DNA of 64,000 bases from Oceanospirillum multiglobuliferum (GCF_900167095.1 NZ_FUXG01000013.1:1-64000); one strand, 5' to 3'. Positions 29,095 through 38,752 are shown, counted from the first letter of the stretch. Numbers and translations are program-made. The notes: generated from the sequence alone by a model not told the origin.

Positions 29095-30986
29095 TTAAAG
29101 CTTAAAGCGTCCTACTTGATCGTGTAAACGATCTGCCAACTGATTTAACTGAGCCGCACGCTGTTTGGCTTGATCTGATTCACCAGAAAGCTGATCAGCA
29201 ATATCACGAATACGCAGTGTGTTTTCAGAGATATTTTTGTTTACCAAACTCTGCTCTTCGGTTGCAGCAGCGGTTTGGGTCGACATATCACTGATGCTGG
29301 TGATGGCATCAGTGATATGTCGACCAGCTTCTCGTAGGCACGGTTGGCTTCCTCTACACTGTCACTTGCTTGTTCACGACTTCTGGACATGATTTTCACT
29401 GCATCGGCAGACGCTTTTTGCAGGCTATCAATCATACCTTGAATCTCTTCCGTGGATTGATGGGTACGTTGTGACAATACCCGCACCTCATCAGCCACTA
29501 CGGCGAAGCCACGCCCTTGCTCGCCTGCACGCGCTGCTTCAATAGCTGCGTTCAGTGCAAGTAGGTTAGTTTGCTCTGCAATACCTTGAATCGTCGACAG
29601 GATAGAGTTGATCTGTTGTGCGTGCTCACTCAAACGGTCGATTACGGTTGCGGCATCTTGAATTTGACCAGCCAGACTATCAATCGAGAGGCGACTTTTC
29701 TCAACCACCTTCTGACCCTCTTGGCTGGCTGAAGCGCACTGTTGAGAGGCTGCCGCGGTATTTTCAGCATTATTGGCAATTTCATGGGTAGCGGTTGCCA
29801 TCTCCTCAACAGCTGCGGCTACCATTGAGACCTCTTGCATCTGAAGCTGTACATCATCACTGGTGCGTTGTGCCACCTGTGCGCTGGCATTTGCCGTTTC
29901 GCGCAGATTAATGGCCAAGCTGGAGATGTCTTGAATGATGTGATGCATTGAGCCGACAAAGTGGTTGAAGTGCGACGCCAGTGCACCGACCTCATCGTGG
30001 CTGTGCACGGTGAGTCGTTTGGTTAGGTCGCCACCGCCTTTGGCAATCTCTTCCAGTGCAACGCCAATCTCTGTGAGAGGTTTCAGTACACGAGACACCA
30101 TCATCATGCTCATAGCAGCAGCGATCACAATCAACACCAGCGACACGAGGCTGTTCACGATGAGCAGTTGTTTCACCGGAGACATCACATGACCTTGGTG
30201 TAAGGCAACCCCCACATAGAAACGAGAGTTGCCCACTTTTTGAAAGCGCATCAGGTAATCAATCCCGTTAATTTTTTCGATCAGCATCTGCTGGCTATTG
30301 GCCAAACGGGTCATAGTACCTTGGTTGAGCTCTTGGCCAATTTGGCTGAGCGGTTTCATGCGCAAAGACTGGTCAGGGTGTGCTACGACAATACCGGATT
30401 CATCCACCAACATCACGAAGCCTTTGTCACCGACATCAATGCGTTCAATCACATCCACAACTTCTGCCAAGCCCAAGTCGGCACCAACCACCCCTTTTAA
30501 CTGGCCGTTTTGAATCGCTGGACTGGCAACGGAAAGAATCAGCAGACCTGAGCTGGCATCTTTATAAGGTTCGGTGAATATTGTTTTGCCAGCTTTCTGA
30601 GCCTCTAAGTACCAAGGGCGTTTGGTTGGATCAAAGCCTTCTTCATCCAGAATTTTCTGAATTTCAACATTGGAAAAGAGCGCGCGACCATCGGCCCGGC
30701 CATAATAGAACACATCAAAGCCACCCGCTTTTTCAGCTTGCTGCAAGAAAGGGAGTAAGTGGGGTTGTTCAATTGACAGTTTGGCAAAAGACTCCGCCAC
30801 TAATGCCTTGTTTTTTAACCACGCGTTAATAGTGACACTGGCATCATTTACAACACGTTTGGTGTCGGTACTGACTGACTCTTCAATTTCCTTTTTTAAG
30901 TCGTTATATCCTATATATGTCAGCGTTAACGTAATCACGAGCACTGGCAACAGAACAACCGCCAATACTTTGTTTTTTAGCGTCAT
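29095..30986 (-). pseudogene. Methyl-accepting chemotaxis protein disrupted by a frameshift near its C terminus
   Basis: The first 565 or so codons encode a complete receptor: membrane helix 1 ([20 protein letters not shown]), a dCache_1 sensor, helix 2, HAMP, and signalling tip [20 protein letters not shown]. After AYEKLVDI the frame changes and ends at 29241. The expected continuation ([20 protein letters not shown] through GRFKL) lies in another frame down to 29095. The break falls in a perfect 19-bp inverted repeat (29279-29324). The sensor holds R-x-WY, Y and D residues ([22 protein letters not shown]) that resemble the amino-acid-binding dCache motif. The truncated product lacks the last methylation helix and C-terminal tail. 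A sequencing or assembly error is the alternative. Confidence 0.85.
29279..29324. repeat. Perfect 19-bp inverted repeat at the chemoreceptor frameshift
   Basis: The arms 29279-29297 and 29306-29324 are exact reverse complements separated by the 8-base loop TGGTGATG. The repeat lies inside coding sequence. The normal chemoreceptor frame is restored if two bases are removed from the arm that is 5' on the coding strand (29306-29324 region). Confidence 0.95.
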
Positions 30987-31294
30987 TGCTAGATCCTCTT
31001 CGGGGAGAAGGTTTTTTTAATTGTGTTTTTAAGTTAGCAGCATTTTGAGAGAACAAACTGGGAATTTAGAGGCTTGTTACAAAATATAGGTGCTGTAGAC
31101 AAAAGTCTAATCTATGAGCGGTATTTTATATAGTCAGAAATTATGGTTGTAACAAAAATAAATATTTAGATTTGAATGAACTGTAGTTTATAGCACTAAT
31201 CATTTGCTTCAAAGTGGTGGTATGCACTACTTTTGTGCTTTTGCACTGTTTTGAGTCTAGCCGAGCTGATGGGGGTGTTGTTGGCTTCAATGGC
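30987..31294. other. Intergenic region between the chemoreceptor and htpG
   Basis: About 300 AT-rich bases upstream of the minus-strand chemoreceptor. GAGGAT precedes its ATG. No sigma-28 flagellar promoter and no other gene were recognised. Confidence 0.4.
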
Positions 31295-31328
31295 AAAAAA
31301 AAACCATTGGTGGTAGCCAATGGGTTTT
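31295..31328. terminator. Terminator downstream of htpG
   Basis: AACCATTGG pairs with CCAATGGGTT around TGGTAG. On the minus strand it ends in a long T-run (the A-run at 31295-31303), fitting termination of htpG. Confidence 0.85.
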
Positions 31329-31358
31329 GATCAAAAGGGTTTGAAGTTTAAGTGATGG

Positions 31359-33263
31359 TCAGTTCACCAGCTCTAACAACAGTTTGTTAAGGCGATGTAC
31401 ATAAGCCGCAGCGTCTTTTAGCTGGCGACCTTCTGCCAGCATTGCTTGGTCCAGCACGATGCGCGCTAAATCAGCAAAACGCTCTTCGTCCTGCTCTTGA
31501 TCCAGCTTCAGGATCAGAGGGTGGCTTGGGTTAAGCTCCAGAATTGGCTTGCTTTCTGGCATTGCTTGACCTGCTGCCGCCATGATTTGGCGCATCTGCT
31601 CACCCATATCTCCCTCTGTCAATACAACGCAAGCAGGCGAGTCGGTTAAGCGGTGCGTTACGCGCACATCAGAAACTTGCTCTTTCAGCAATTCTTTAGA
31701 GCGTTCGACCATACCTTGTACCTGCTTGGCCGCCTCTTCCTGTGCTTGCTTGTCCTCTTCTGACTCGGTTTCGCCTAGGTCTAGCTCGCCCTTGGCGACA
31801 TCTTGGAATGACTTGCCGTCAAACTCGGTCAGGTGGCTCATTAGCCATTCATCAATGCGGTCAGTCAGCAGTAATACTTCGATACCTTTCTTACGGAAGA
31901 TCTCTAAGTGTGGGCTGTTCTTAGCGGTGTTGTAGCTATCGGCGACTAAGTAGTACAGCTTAGTTTGGCCTTCTTTCATACGCGCAACATAGTCGGCTAG
32001 GCCAACATTTTGCACATCGCTGTCGCCCTGTGTTGAGGCAAAGCGCAGCAGTTTGGCAATTTTCTCGCGGTTGGCATAGTCTTCGCCCGGTCCCTCTTTG
32101 ATCACGTTACCAAACTCATTCCAGAAGGTTTGGTATTTTTCCGCGTCAGAGGTTGCCAGTTTAGACAGCATGTCTAGAACACGCTTGGTTAGCGCCCCTT
32201 TCATCGACGTGATGTTAGGGTCTTGTTGCAGAATCTCACGAGAGACGTTCAGCGACAGGTCGTTAGAGTCCACTACACCTTTAATAAAGCGCAGGTAAAG
32301 TGGTAGGAACTGCTCTGCGTCATCCATAATGAATACGCGCTGTACGTATAGTTTCAGGCCGCGAGAGGCTTCACGATGGTACAGATCAAATGGCGCACGT
32401 GACGGTAGATACAGCAAGCTGGTGTATTCCAGTTTGCCTTCAACTTTGTTGTGGCTCCACGTCAGTGGATCGGTGAAGTCATGTGCCACATGCTTGTAAA
32501 ACTCTTGATACTCTTCATCTTTCACATCAGTACGGCTACGTGTCCAAAGGGCTTTGGCTTCGTTAACCGCTTCAAACTCGGGTGTTGCAGGCTTTTCTTC
32601 ATCTTTGCCGTAGAAGGGTTTTTCCATCAGCACAGGCACAGCAATGTGGTCAGAGTATTTGCGAATCAGGTTGCGTAGGCGATAGTCTTCTGCAAACTCT
32701 TTTTCATCGGCTTTCAGGTGCAGAATAATGGTGGTGCCGCGTTCTGCTTTTTCAACAGTTTCAACGGTGAACTGGCCATCACCTTTAGAAACCCAGCGTA
32801 CCGCTTCAGCCGTAGTACTACCTGCTTTACGAGTAATCACTTCCACTTCATCGGCCACGATAAAAGAGGAGTAGAAGCCCACGCCGAACTGGCCAATCAA
32901 CTGAGAGTCTTTCTTTTGATCGCCCGTCAGTTTGCCCAAGAACTCAGCCGTACCTGATTTTGCGATGGTGCCCAGGTGATCAATCACCTCTTGGCGTGTC
33001 ATACCGATACCTGAGTCGCTGATGCTCAGGGTGTTGTTGTCAGTGTCCGCAACAATCTTAACTTGTAGATCCGGTTGACCATCGTACAGGCTGTCATTTT
33101 CTAAGGCTTCATAACGCAGCTTATCGCAGGCATCAGAGGCGTTAGAGATCAACTCACGCAAGAAAATCTCTTTGTTTGAGTACAATGAATGGATCATCAG
33201 GTGCAGCAGCTGTTTTACTTCTGTCTGAAAACCAAGGGTTTCTTTCTGTGCATCAGTAGACAT
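31359..33263 (-). CDS. htpG: Hsp90-family chaperone HtpG
   Basis: ATP-dependent molecular chaperone, 634 residues. The GHKL ATPase domain shows [40 protein letters not shown] and [15 protein letters not shown]. The middle domain contains [11 protein letters not shown] and the client-binding C-terminal domain follows. The ATG at 33263 is preferred over an upstream TTG because GGAG lies about nine bases before it and the product then starts [12 protein letters not shown]. It is transcribed alone, after a hairpin-containing leader region. Confidence 0.97.
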   Translation of the reverse strand: MSTDAQKETLGFQTEVKQLLHLMIHSLYSNKEIFLRELISNASDACDKLRYEALENDSLYDGQPDLQVKIVADTDNNTLSISDSGIGMTRQEVIDHLGTIAKSGTAEFLGKLTGDQKKDSQLIGQFGVGFYSSFIVADEVEVITRKAGSTTAEAVRWVSKGDGQFTVETVEKAERGTTIILHLKADEKEFAEDYRLRNLIRKYSDHIAVPVLMEKPFYGKDEEKPATPEFEAVNEAKALWTRSRTDVKDEEYQEFYKHVAHDFTDPLTWSHNKVEGKLEYTSLLYLPSRAPFDLYHREASRGLKLYVQRVFIMDDAEQFLPLYLRFIKGVVDSNDLSLNVSREILQQDPNITSMKGALTKRVLDMLSKLATSDAEKYQTFWNEFGNVIKEGPGEDYANREKIAKLLRFASTQGDSDVQNVGLADYVARMKEGQTKLYYLVADSYNTAKNSPHLEIFRKKGIEVLLLTDRIDEWLMSHLTEFDGKSFQDVAKGELDLGETESEEDKQAQEEAAKQVQGMVERSKELLKEQVSDVRVTHRLTDSPACVVLTEGDMGEQMRQIMAAAGQAMPESKPILELNPSHPLILKLDQEQDEERFADLARIVLDQAMLAEGRQLKDAAAYVHRLNKLLLELVN

Positions 33264-33340
33264 CGAGTCAAACTCCAATTGCGTTAAAACAGTTTCATGG
33301 ATCGAATGAAAATATAAAGTGATCTGAAACAGGTCAGTTG

Positions 33341-33374
33341 AGCAAGTTCAGCCCAGTACGGTGCTGAACTTGCT
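33341..33374. other. Twelve-bp perfect hairpin upstream of htpG
   Basis: AGCAAGTTCAGC pairs perfectly with GCTGAACTTGCT around a 10-base loop, about 80 bases upstream of the htpG start codon and 80 beyond the thioesterase stop. It has no T-run on the minus strand. It may be a weak terminator for the thioesterase pair or a structural element of the htpG leader. Confidence 0.7.
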
Positions 33375-33450
33375 ATCTGTTTGAAAAGGTGGGGATAAAA
33401 AGAAATATTTCAAGTGTGGTAGAGGTAGTAGATTGTGCTTAAATTAGAAT

Positions 33451-33903
33451 CTATTCCTCATCATCTAATAAAAAATGTGCCCTTGAGCTGGCAATGGGCG
33501 TTTCGCGGTTTTTTTGCCATGCCACCACATGCACATTTGCCACACGGCGACCTTGTCTGTTTAACGTGCAGGTGGCAAATGTTGGTTTCATATTACCAGA
33601 GCGCAAATAATCAACCGTGAGGTCAATAATTTTAGGCACTTGAATGACATCAAGTCGCATCATCATGTTCAGAGTGGCTGCCGTTTCCATAAAGCCTGCA
33701 ATTACACCACCGTGTAGAGCGGGTAAAATGGGATTGCCAGTATTTGTAGGTAATGGCTCCATGCGAAAGATAATTTCATCACCCATGGTTTGAGCCGACA
33801 AGCCGATAAACTTTGCATAAGGGATCTTATCCAGAAGCGCCTCCCAATCCCCTTCTCTTTGAGTGCGGGTGATCAGCTCTACCATTGAGTCAACTTCATT
33901 CAT
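33451..33903 (-). CDS. PaaI-type hotdog-fold thioesterase (second of a pair)
   Basis: A 150-residue cytoplasmic protein of the hotdog acyl-CoA thioesterase superfamily. The motif ALHGGVIAGFMETAATL near residue 62 matches the PaaI-type HGG active-site segment. The end (ASSRAHFLLDD) is the usual terminal strand. It probably hydrolyses an acyl- or aryl-CoA, substrate unknown. Its start overlaps the stop of the upstream thioesterase by four bases, so the two are translationally coupled and may form a heteromer. Confidence 0.82.
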   Translation of the reverse strand: MNEVDSMVELITRTQREGDWEALLDKIPYAKFIGLSAQTMGDEIIFRMEPLPTNTGNPILPALHGGVIAGFMETAATLNMMMRLDVIQVPKIIDLTVDYLRSGNMKPTFATCTLNRQGRRVANVHVVAWQKNRETPIASSRAHFLLDDEE

Positions 33904-34376
33904 GGCTCTACTCCAAATACCGCAGCATCCATTTCTACTGGGGTTTTATCAGCTCCCAATCGCATAAAGTTAGCGACGGCTCTTGCTACAGGCAGCCCCT
34001 TGTCTTGGTAAACTTCGCCCTCTGTGAACACAATCTGAGGGGTGATTTTGATCACGCGAGCTTCACAGTACAGTGCTTTGTTGGCAACGGCAGGGCGTAG
34101 ATGGTCTATTCTCAGATCAAGCGTGGGACACATTTCAAATCTAGGCAGGGCGCATACCACAACCGAGCCACAGGCGGTGTCCAGAAGAGTTGAAATCACA
34201 CCGCTGTGAATCAGTTGTTTGCGTGCGTTGCCAATTAAGTGTTCGGCAAAGGGGACAGTGAATACCACATGTTGATCATCGGCCTCTAATGCCGACATTT
34301 GCAGTATCTGACAGTGCGGCAGTACGGAGATAAAGCGCTGCATGCCTGCTAAATATTGTGCTTTGGGAAATCGCAT
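33900..34376 (-). CDS. PaaI-type hotdog-fold thioesterase (first of a pair)
   Basis: A 158-residue hotdog-fold protein with the segment LIHSGVISTLLDTACGSVV near residue 58, where the HGG of PaaI-type enzymes reads HSG. It continues with LRIDHLRPA and VARAVANFMRLG. It resembles the next gene in fold but differs strongly in sequence. The ATGA overlap with the downstream gene suggests a two-subunit thioesterase. The substrate is not evident. Confidence 0.8.
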   Translation of the reverse strand: MRFPKAQYLAGMQRFISVLPHCQILQMSALEADDQHVVFTVPFAEHLIGNARKQLIHSGVISTLLDTACGSVVVCALPRFEMCPTLDLRIDHLRPAVANKALYCEARVIKITPQIVFTEGEVYQDKGLPVARAVANFMRLGADKTPVEMDAAVFGVEP

Positions 34377-34421
34377 AAAAGCTCTCTGTTTGATCGGTTG
34401 GGCTTAGGCTAGGATATAGAA

Positions 34422-35291
34422 TCAGTCGCCGCCGCCGCGTAGTAGCGCATCAACTTCAAGCTGTAGATTCGTCATGTCTGTACTAAGTCGCGTAACACTG
34501 CTGATCAGCTGGCGGCGAGATGCATCTATAGAATCTAAGCGATTTTGGTGATCTTTGAGTGTACGGTCCACGTCACCATTAGAGTTTTGTGCCTTTTGTG
34601 TCTCAAGCTGACTCAGCTGCTCACTAAGTGTATTGGTGCGTTGTTGTAAATCGTTTAGTCGAGTTTCTAAAGCTGACTTTAATGCCTCGCGCAACATACC
34701 TTCTGACTCTGTTAACTGAGATAGTGCAAGTTGTTGTGCGTTTATCTGCTCTGTTAATGCGATTTGCTGATTGCCAATTTTGGTGTTGAGAAACTCTTGC
34801 TCAGTCTTCAAAGTTTGGGTTGCAATATTACGAGTCGTACTTTCATCTGTAAGTACTTGCTGCAAGCGCTTAAGTTCAGACTGTACCATTGAAAACTGCG
34901 TTTTTAAGGCTGATATCGCCTTGTCGTTGCTATCAATGTCTTTTCGATTACGTTTATTGCTCAGATCCCACAGCTTACGTATTTCAGACTCATTTGTTTG
35001 AATACGATTCTCTAAAGTGGCTCCTGACTTAGAAAGGTCTCGCCCTGTAGCCGTCAGTTCATCTTCTAGTGTTTTAATGCGACTAAGAGATTGGCTCAGT
35101 TGGATATTTTGTTTGTTTAAGGTTTGGCTCAGTTGAGTATTTTGAAAATATAGCCCTCCGAGACCGGCCGCGAGAATGATGACAAAGCCCCAAAGCAAGC
35201 CATTGCCGCTGCGGGAAGAAGGTGAAATACGATTAGGTGCCAAGCTATCGCGCTCAGGTATTATTTTCAATTCGTCGTTGTCATGCGCCAT
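34422..35291 (-). CDS. Single-pass membrane protein with a long periplasmic coiled coil
   Basis: A 289-residue protein: an N-terminal cytoplasmic tail (residues 1-30), one membrane helix (LLWGFVIILAAGLGGLYF), then about 240 residues of Gln-, Leu- and Thr-rich heptads typical of a long coiled coil, ending in RGGGD. It has no enzymatic motif. Such proteins often act as envelope spacers or division-associated factors, but no family is recognised and no function is assigned. It is divergent from sodB. Confidence 0.7.
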   Translation of the reverse strand: MAHDNDELKIIPERDSLAPNRISPSSRSGNGLLWGFVIILAAGLGGLYFQNTQLSQTLNKQNIQLSQSLSRIKTLEDELTATGRDLSKSGATLENRIQTNESEIRKLWDLSNKRNRKDIDSNDKAISALKTQFSMVQSELKRLQQVLTDESTTRNIATQTLKTEQEFLNTKIGNQQIALTEQINAQQLALSQLTESEGMLREALKSALETRLNDLQQRTNTLSEQLSQLETQKAQNSNGDVDRTLKDHQNRLDSIDASRRQLISSVTRLSTDMTNLQLEVDALLRGGGD

Positions 35292-35639
35292 TGCTGCCTA
35301 TCCAAATCTATTAATTCTGTAGAATCAAAAAGTTAATAACTAGAGCATATCGTATGCTGCTTGTTATGGGTTGTGCCTGTGAAGTTGAAAGACTATTACA
35401 TTGTGCCATTAAAATAAATCGACAGATAATATCCAACCTTTTCACTCAGAAATAGAAAATCCACAATTGTAATGCTATTATCTCGGCACCTGAGCTTAAT
35501 ATAAGGGTGAGGCTTAAAGACTGCTACAATTGAAAAAAATCTTTAAGCCCCCACTTGATAGTCATTATGCCGAGGCGCTATTCACCGTGAAGAATAGTCG
35601 TCTCTTATTTTTAGACCTGAGTTGACTGGAGATACAACC
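35292..35639. other. Divergent upstream region of sodB
   Basis: About 350 bases between the coiled-coil gene and sodB. GGAG lies about ten bases before the sodB ATG. No clear Fur box or promoter pair could be assigned by eye. Confidence 0.4.
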
Positions 35640-36224
35640 ATGGCTTTTGAATTGCCTGCACTGCCGTATGCGAAAGATGCGTTACTACCACACATTTCTG
35701 TGGAAACCTTAGAATTTCACCACGGTAAACACCACAACACATATGTAGACAAACTGAACGGCCTAGTTCCTGGCACTGAGTTTGAAGGTAAAACTCTGGA
35801 AGAGATCATCATGGCTGCGCCTGCTGGTCCAGTATTTAACAATGCTGCGCAAGTTTGGAACCACACTTTCTACTGGAACAGCTTGTCTCCAAATGGTGGC
35901 GGTGAGCCTACTGGTGCTCTGGCAGATGCTATCAATGCTAAGTGGGGTTCTTTTGACGCGTTCAAAGCTGAGTTCAACGACAAAGCAGTGAACAACTTCG
36001 CGTCTAGCTGGACTTGGTTGGTGAAAAACGCTGACGGTTCTTTAGAAATCGTTAACACCAGCAACGCTGGCACGCCAATGACTAACGGTCAGACTGCGCT
36101 GTTAACGGTTGACCTGTGGGAACACGCTTACTACATCGACTACCGCAATGTTCGCCCTAACTACCTAGGTGGTTTCTGGGCATTGGCAAATTGGGAATTC
36201 GCAGCGCAAAACTTCGCCGCTTAA
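35640..36224 (+). CDS. sodB: Superoxide dismutase [Fe]
   Basis: Converts superoxide to hydrogen peroxide and oxygen in the cytoplasm. The 194-residue protein has the expected metal ligands: His in ETLEFHHGKHH (residue 27), His in AAQVWNHTFYW (about 74), and Asp and His in LLTVDLWEHAYYIDY (about 157 and 161). AAQVWNHTFYWNSL is the Fe-type rather than Mn-type signature. The ATG at 35640 gives the standard start MAFELPALPYAKDAL. An upstream start at 35622 is rejected. It is followed by its own terminator. Confidence 0.97.
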   Translation: MAFELPALPYAKDALLPHISVETLEFHHGKHHNTYVDKLNGLVPGTEFEGKTLEEIIMAAPAGPVFNNAAQVWNHTFYWNSLSPNGGGEPTGALADAINAKWGSFDAFKAEFNDKAVNNFASSWTWLVKNADGSLEIVNTSNAGTPMTNGQTALLTVDLWEHAYYIDYRNVRPNYLGGFWALANWEFAAQNFAA

Positions 36225-36242
36225 TTTCTTGGTTTGTATGTG

Positions 36243-36268
36243 AAAAGCGGGCATTTGCCCGCTTTTTT
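36243..36268 (+). terminator. Terminator of sodB
   Basis: AAAGCGGGC pairs with GCCCGCTTT around a short ATTT loop and is followed by a T-run. Confidence 0.9.
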
Positions 36269-36373
36269 TATATCCAAATTTTCACCTTTGTAGGAGGTGC
36301 GCCAGTAACAATTGTTATATATTGTGAATAAGCCTTTCTTTTATGGTTGTTAATGGTAATTAAGGATAACCTT

Positions 36374-36868
36374 ATGATGATTAAGCCTATTCATTCGATT
36401 ACAGCGGCTCTTGTTTCTCTGTTGCTACTGACTTTTCTAATCGCAACACCACTGCAAGCGGATCAAAATATATTGACTGTAACAGGAGAGGTGACAGGAT
36501 CTAATCATCACTTCTCGTTGGCAGACTTAAAGGCGATGCCGAACTATCAAGTGAAAACCGAAACGATCTGGACAGATCAAGAACATACTTATACTGCTAT
36601 TTCGGTGGCGCAACTCTTGGAAAAGCTAGGTGCTAAAGGCCAAAACTTACGCTTTATTGCTTTGAATGATTATGCCATTGAGGTTCCAGTCGATATATTA
36701 CTAGAGCACAACGCTTTTATTGCGTTTGAGCAGGATGGCAAACCTATGCGTATCCGAGACAAAGGCCCACTTTGGGTGCTTTATCCATTTAGTGATCAAC
36801 CACAAATTAATACGCCTTTTTATCAAGCACACTGTGCATGGCAGCTGAAAACCATAGAGGTCTTCTAA
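36374..36868 (+). CDS. Secreted sulfite-oxidase-fold (molybdopterin-binding-domain-like) protein
   Basis: A 164-residue protein with a signal peptide (SITAALVSLLLLTFLIATPLQA) followed by a short oxidoreductase molybdopterin-binding-type domain: LTVTGEV, FSLADLKAMPNYQV, YTAISVAQLLEKLGAKG, LNDYAIEVPVDILLEHNAFIA, and GPLWVLYPFSD. The only Cys lies near the C terminus (residue 154), not at the usual molybdenum-ligand position, so it probably does not bind the cofactor. AAGGA precedes the ATG at 36374. The gene lies five bases before a membrane hybrid histidine kinase, suggesting a periplasmic sensor partner. Confidence 0.78.
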   Translation: MMIKPIHSITAALVSLLLLTFLIATPLQADQNILTVTGEVTGSNHHFSLADLKAMPNYQVKTETIWTDQEHTYTAISVAQLLEKLGAKGQNLRFIALNDYAIEVPVDILLEHNAFIAFEQDGKPMRIRDKGPLWVLYPFSDQPQINTPFYQAHCAWQLKTIEVF

Positions 36869-36873
36869 TTGCT

Positions 36874-38694
36874 ATGAAAAATCTGCACCGTTATCAGCCA
36901 GTTGCACTTGCAGGAACTTTATTGATCCTAGTTTGTGTTATTGCCTTTTCCCTTTTTAAGTTGGAAAAAGAGATCGACGAGTTTGGTTTGTTCACTAAAG
37001 ATGAACGTTATTGGAATAGTACTCGTGTAGAAATGGAGTTGTTACGGTTAATCAATCAGCTGAATTTTTTTGTGATTACGGAAACTGATGAAAGCCGTGC
37101 AGCAATTGATATTCGCAAAGAAATTCTTTGGAGTAGAGTCAATATCATCACCCAAGGTAGTACAAAGGAGCTAATTGAGCAGATTGACCAAAGCTCATTG
37201 GAAACCGCTTATCGTTTGATTGGATTATTAGAAAAGTTAGATCGCGATATTGCCAGCTTAACGCCCAATAAAGCCAAACACTACAGTGCTCAATTTGAAG
37301 ATTTTGTAGCGCTGTATATGCAAGCCTCCCGCACGGTGGCTTCTGCAATATCTGAGGTTGAGAGTACTTTCGCAATTAAAGTGCAGCATAACTACAGATT
37401 AATGGCGATGTTGCTGCTATTGGTTCTAATGATAGGTAGTCTTTTTACTTGGGTAAATTACCGAGAGTTACGGCGTAATCAACGGCTTGCTCGTGAAGCA
37501 GCTGCTGCAAATCAGGCTAAAAGTGAGTTTCTGTCTAACATGAGTCATGAAATTCGAACGCCACTTAACGGTATTATTGGTTCTTTACAGTTGATGCGAT
37601 TAGAGCAGTTGCCACCGACGTTAACACCTTTGATCCAAGACATGAATGCCTGTAGTCAGAATCTTTTACAGCTTTTAAACTCAATTTTGGATTTATCACG
37701 TTTACAGCAGCAAAAACTACAGTTGGAATATCAAGCATTTAGTTTGCATCAAGCTGTAGAGGATGTGGTTAGAGTCGTTAACGGTAGTATTCAAAGCAAG
37801 AAACTACAGCTCAATATACGTAAAGATCCAGCACTGCCTAGCATTATCATGGGCGATCACTTTAGGTTGCAGCAGGTTTTAATAAACCTGCTCAGCAATG
37901 CGGCAAAATTCACTTCAGAGGGGCATGTCACTCTTCGTCTTTTACTCAATAGACAGTTAGATGAGCAGCACTATGAGATTAAAATTGAAGTATCAGATAC
38001 GGGTATAGGTATTTCTCCAGAAGCTCAACAGCAGATATTTTCACCTTTCACTCAGGCCGATAGTTCAACCACAAGGCGCTTTGGTGGTAGTGGTTTAGGC
38101 TTGTCGCTGTGCAAGGAAATTATCAGTTCTATGGGCGGAGAAATCGGTGTTCGAAGCCAAATTGGTCAAGGCTCAACTTTTTGGATTTTACTAAATGTTG
38201 AAGTTGCAGACTCTACAGCTGTAATCACCAATATGGAATCTGCCATACCTGATGTTCAAGCGACTGCTTTGGTTTCTGCTTCAAATCATCATCAGGCTAA
38301 AAATAGTGATAGTGACAGACCTGCACTTATATTGGTTGTCGAAGACAATGTGATTAACGCTAATCTTGCAGGGGCTATATTAAAGAAATTAGGCTATCAA
38401 TGTGAGTTTGCAGAAAATGGTCAGATTGCATTTGAGATGTGTCAGCAGCAGCAGTATCAATTGATATTGATGGATTGCCAGATGCCTGTTATGGACGGTT
38501 TAGCTTGTACGTTCAAGTTGCGTGCTGAGTCTAATCTGAATCAGTCAACCCCCATAGTAGCGCTTACCGCTAATGCTATGTTAGAAGATCAGCAACGTTG
38601 TATAGAAGTTGGTATGAATGCATTTATTGCTAAACCTGTCAGTATTCAGCGTTTGCAAGGCGTCTTAGAACAGTATATTGCAGAACTTAAATAG
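36874..38694 (+). CDS. Membrane-bound hybrid sensor histidine kinase
   Basis: A 606-residue protein. Domains in order are membrane helix 1 (ALAGTLLILVCVIAFSLF), a helical periplasmic region of about 150 residues, helix 2 (LMAMLLLLVLMIGSLFTWV), HisKA with SEFLSNMSHEIRTPLNG (phospho-His near residue 225), HATPase_c with FGGSGLGLSLCKEI, and a C-terminal receiver with LILVVEDN and phospho-Asp in LMDCQMPVMDG. Phosphate should pass from His to the receiver and on to an unlinked Hpt protein. The ATG at 36874 is chosen. Its partner is likely the secreted protein encoded five bases upstream. Confidence 0.9.
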   Translation: MKNLHRYQPVALAGTLLILVCVIAFSLFKLEKEIDEFGLFTKDERYWNSTRVEMELLRLINQLNFFVITETDESRAAIDIRKEILWSRVNIITQGSTKELIEQIDQSSLETAYRLIGLLEKLDRDIASLTPNKAKHYSAQFEDFVALYMQASRTVASAISEVESTFAIKVQHNYRLMAMLLLLVLMIGSLFTWVNYRELRRNQRLAREAAAANQAKSEFLSNMSHEIRTPLNGIIGSLQLMRLEQLPPTLTPLIQDMNACSQNLLQLLNSILDLSRLQQQKLQLEYQAFSLHQAVEDVVRVVNGSIQSKKLQLNIRKDPALPSIIMGDHFRLQQVLINLLSNAAKFTSEGHVTLRLLLNRQLDEQHYEIKIEVSDTGIGISPEAQQQIFSPFTQADSSTTRRFGGSGLGLSLCKEIISSMGGEIGVRSQIGQGSTFWILLNVEVADSTAVITNMESAIPDVQATALVSASNHHQAKNSDSDRPALILVVEDNVINANLAGAILKKLGYQCEFAENGQIAFEMCQQQQYQLILMDCQMPVMDGLACTFKLRAESNLNQSTPIVALTANAMLEDQQRCIEVGMNAFIAKPVSIQRLQGVLEQYIAELK

Positions 38695-38752
38695 ACTTGG
38701 GTTAATGCCATTGCGTCGTGATTCGCGAGCTCAATGTTACTACTGAATGTAG

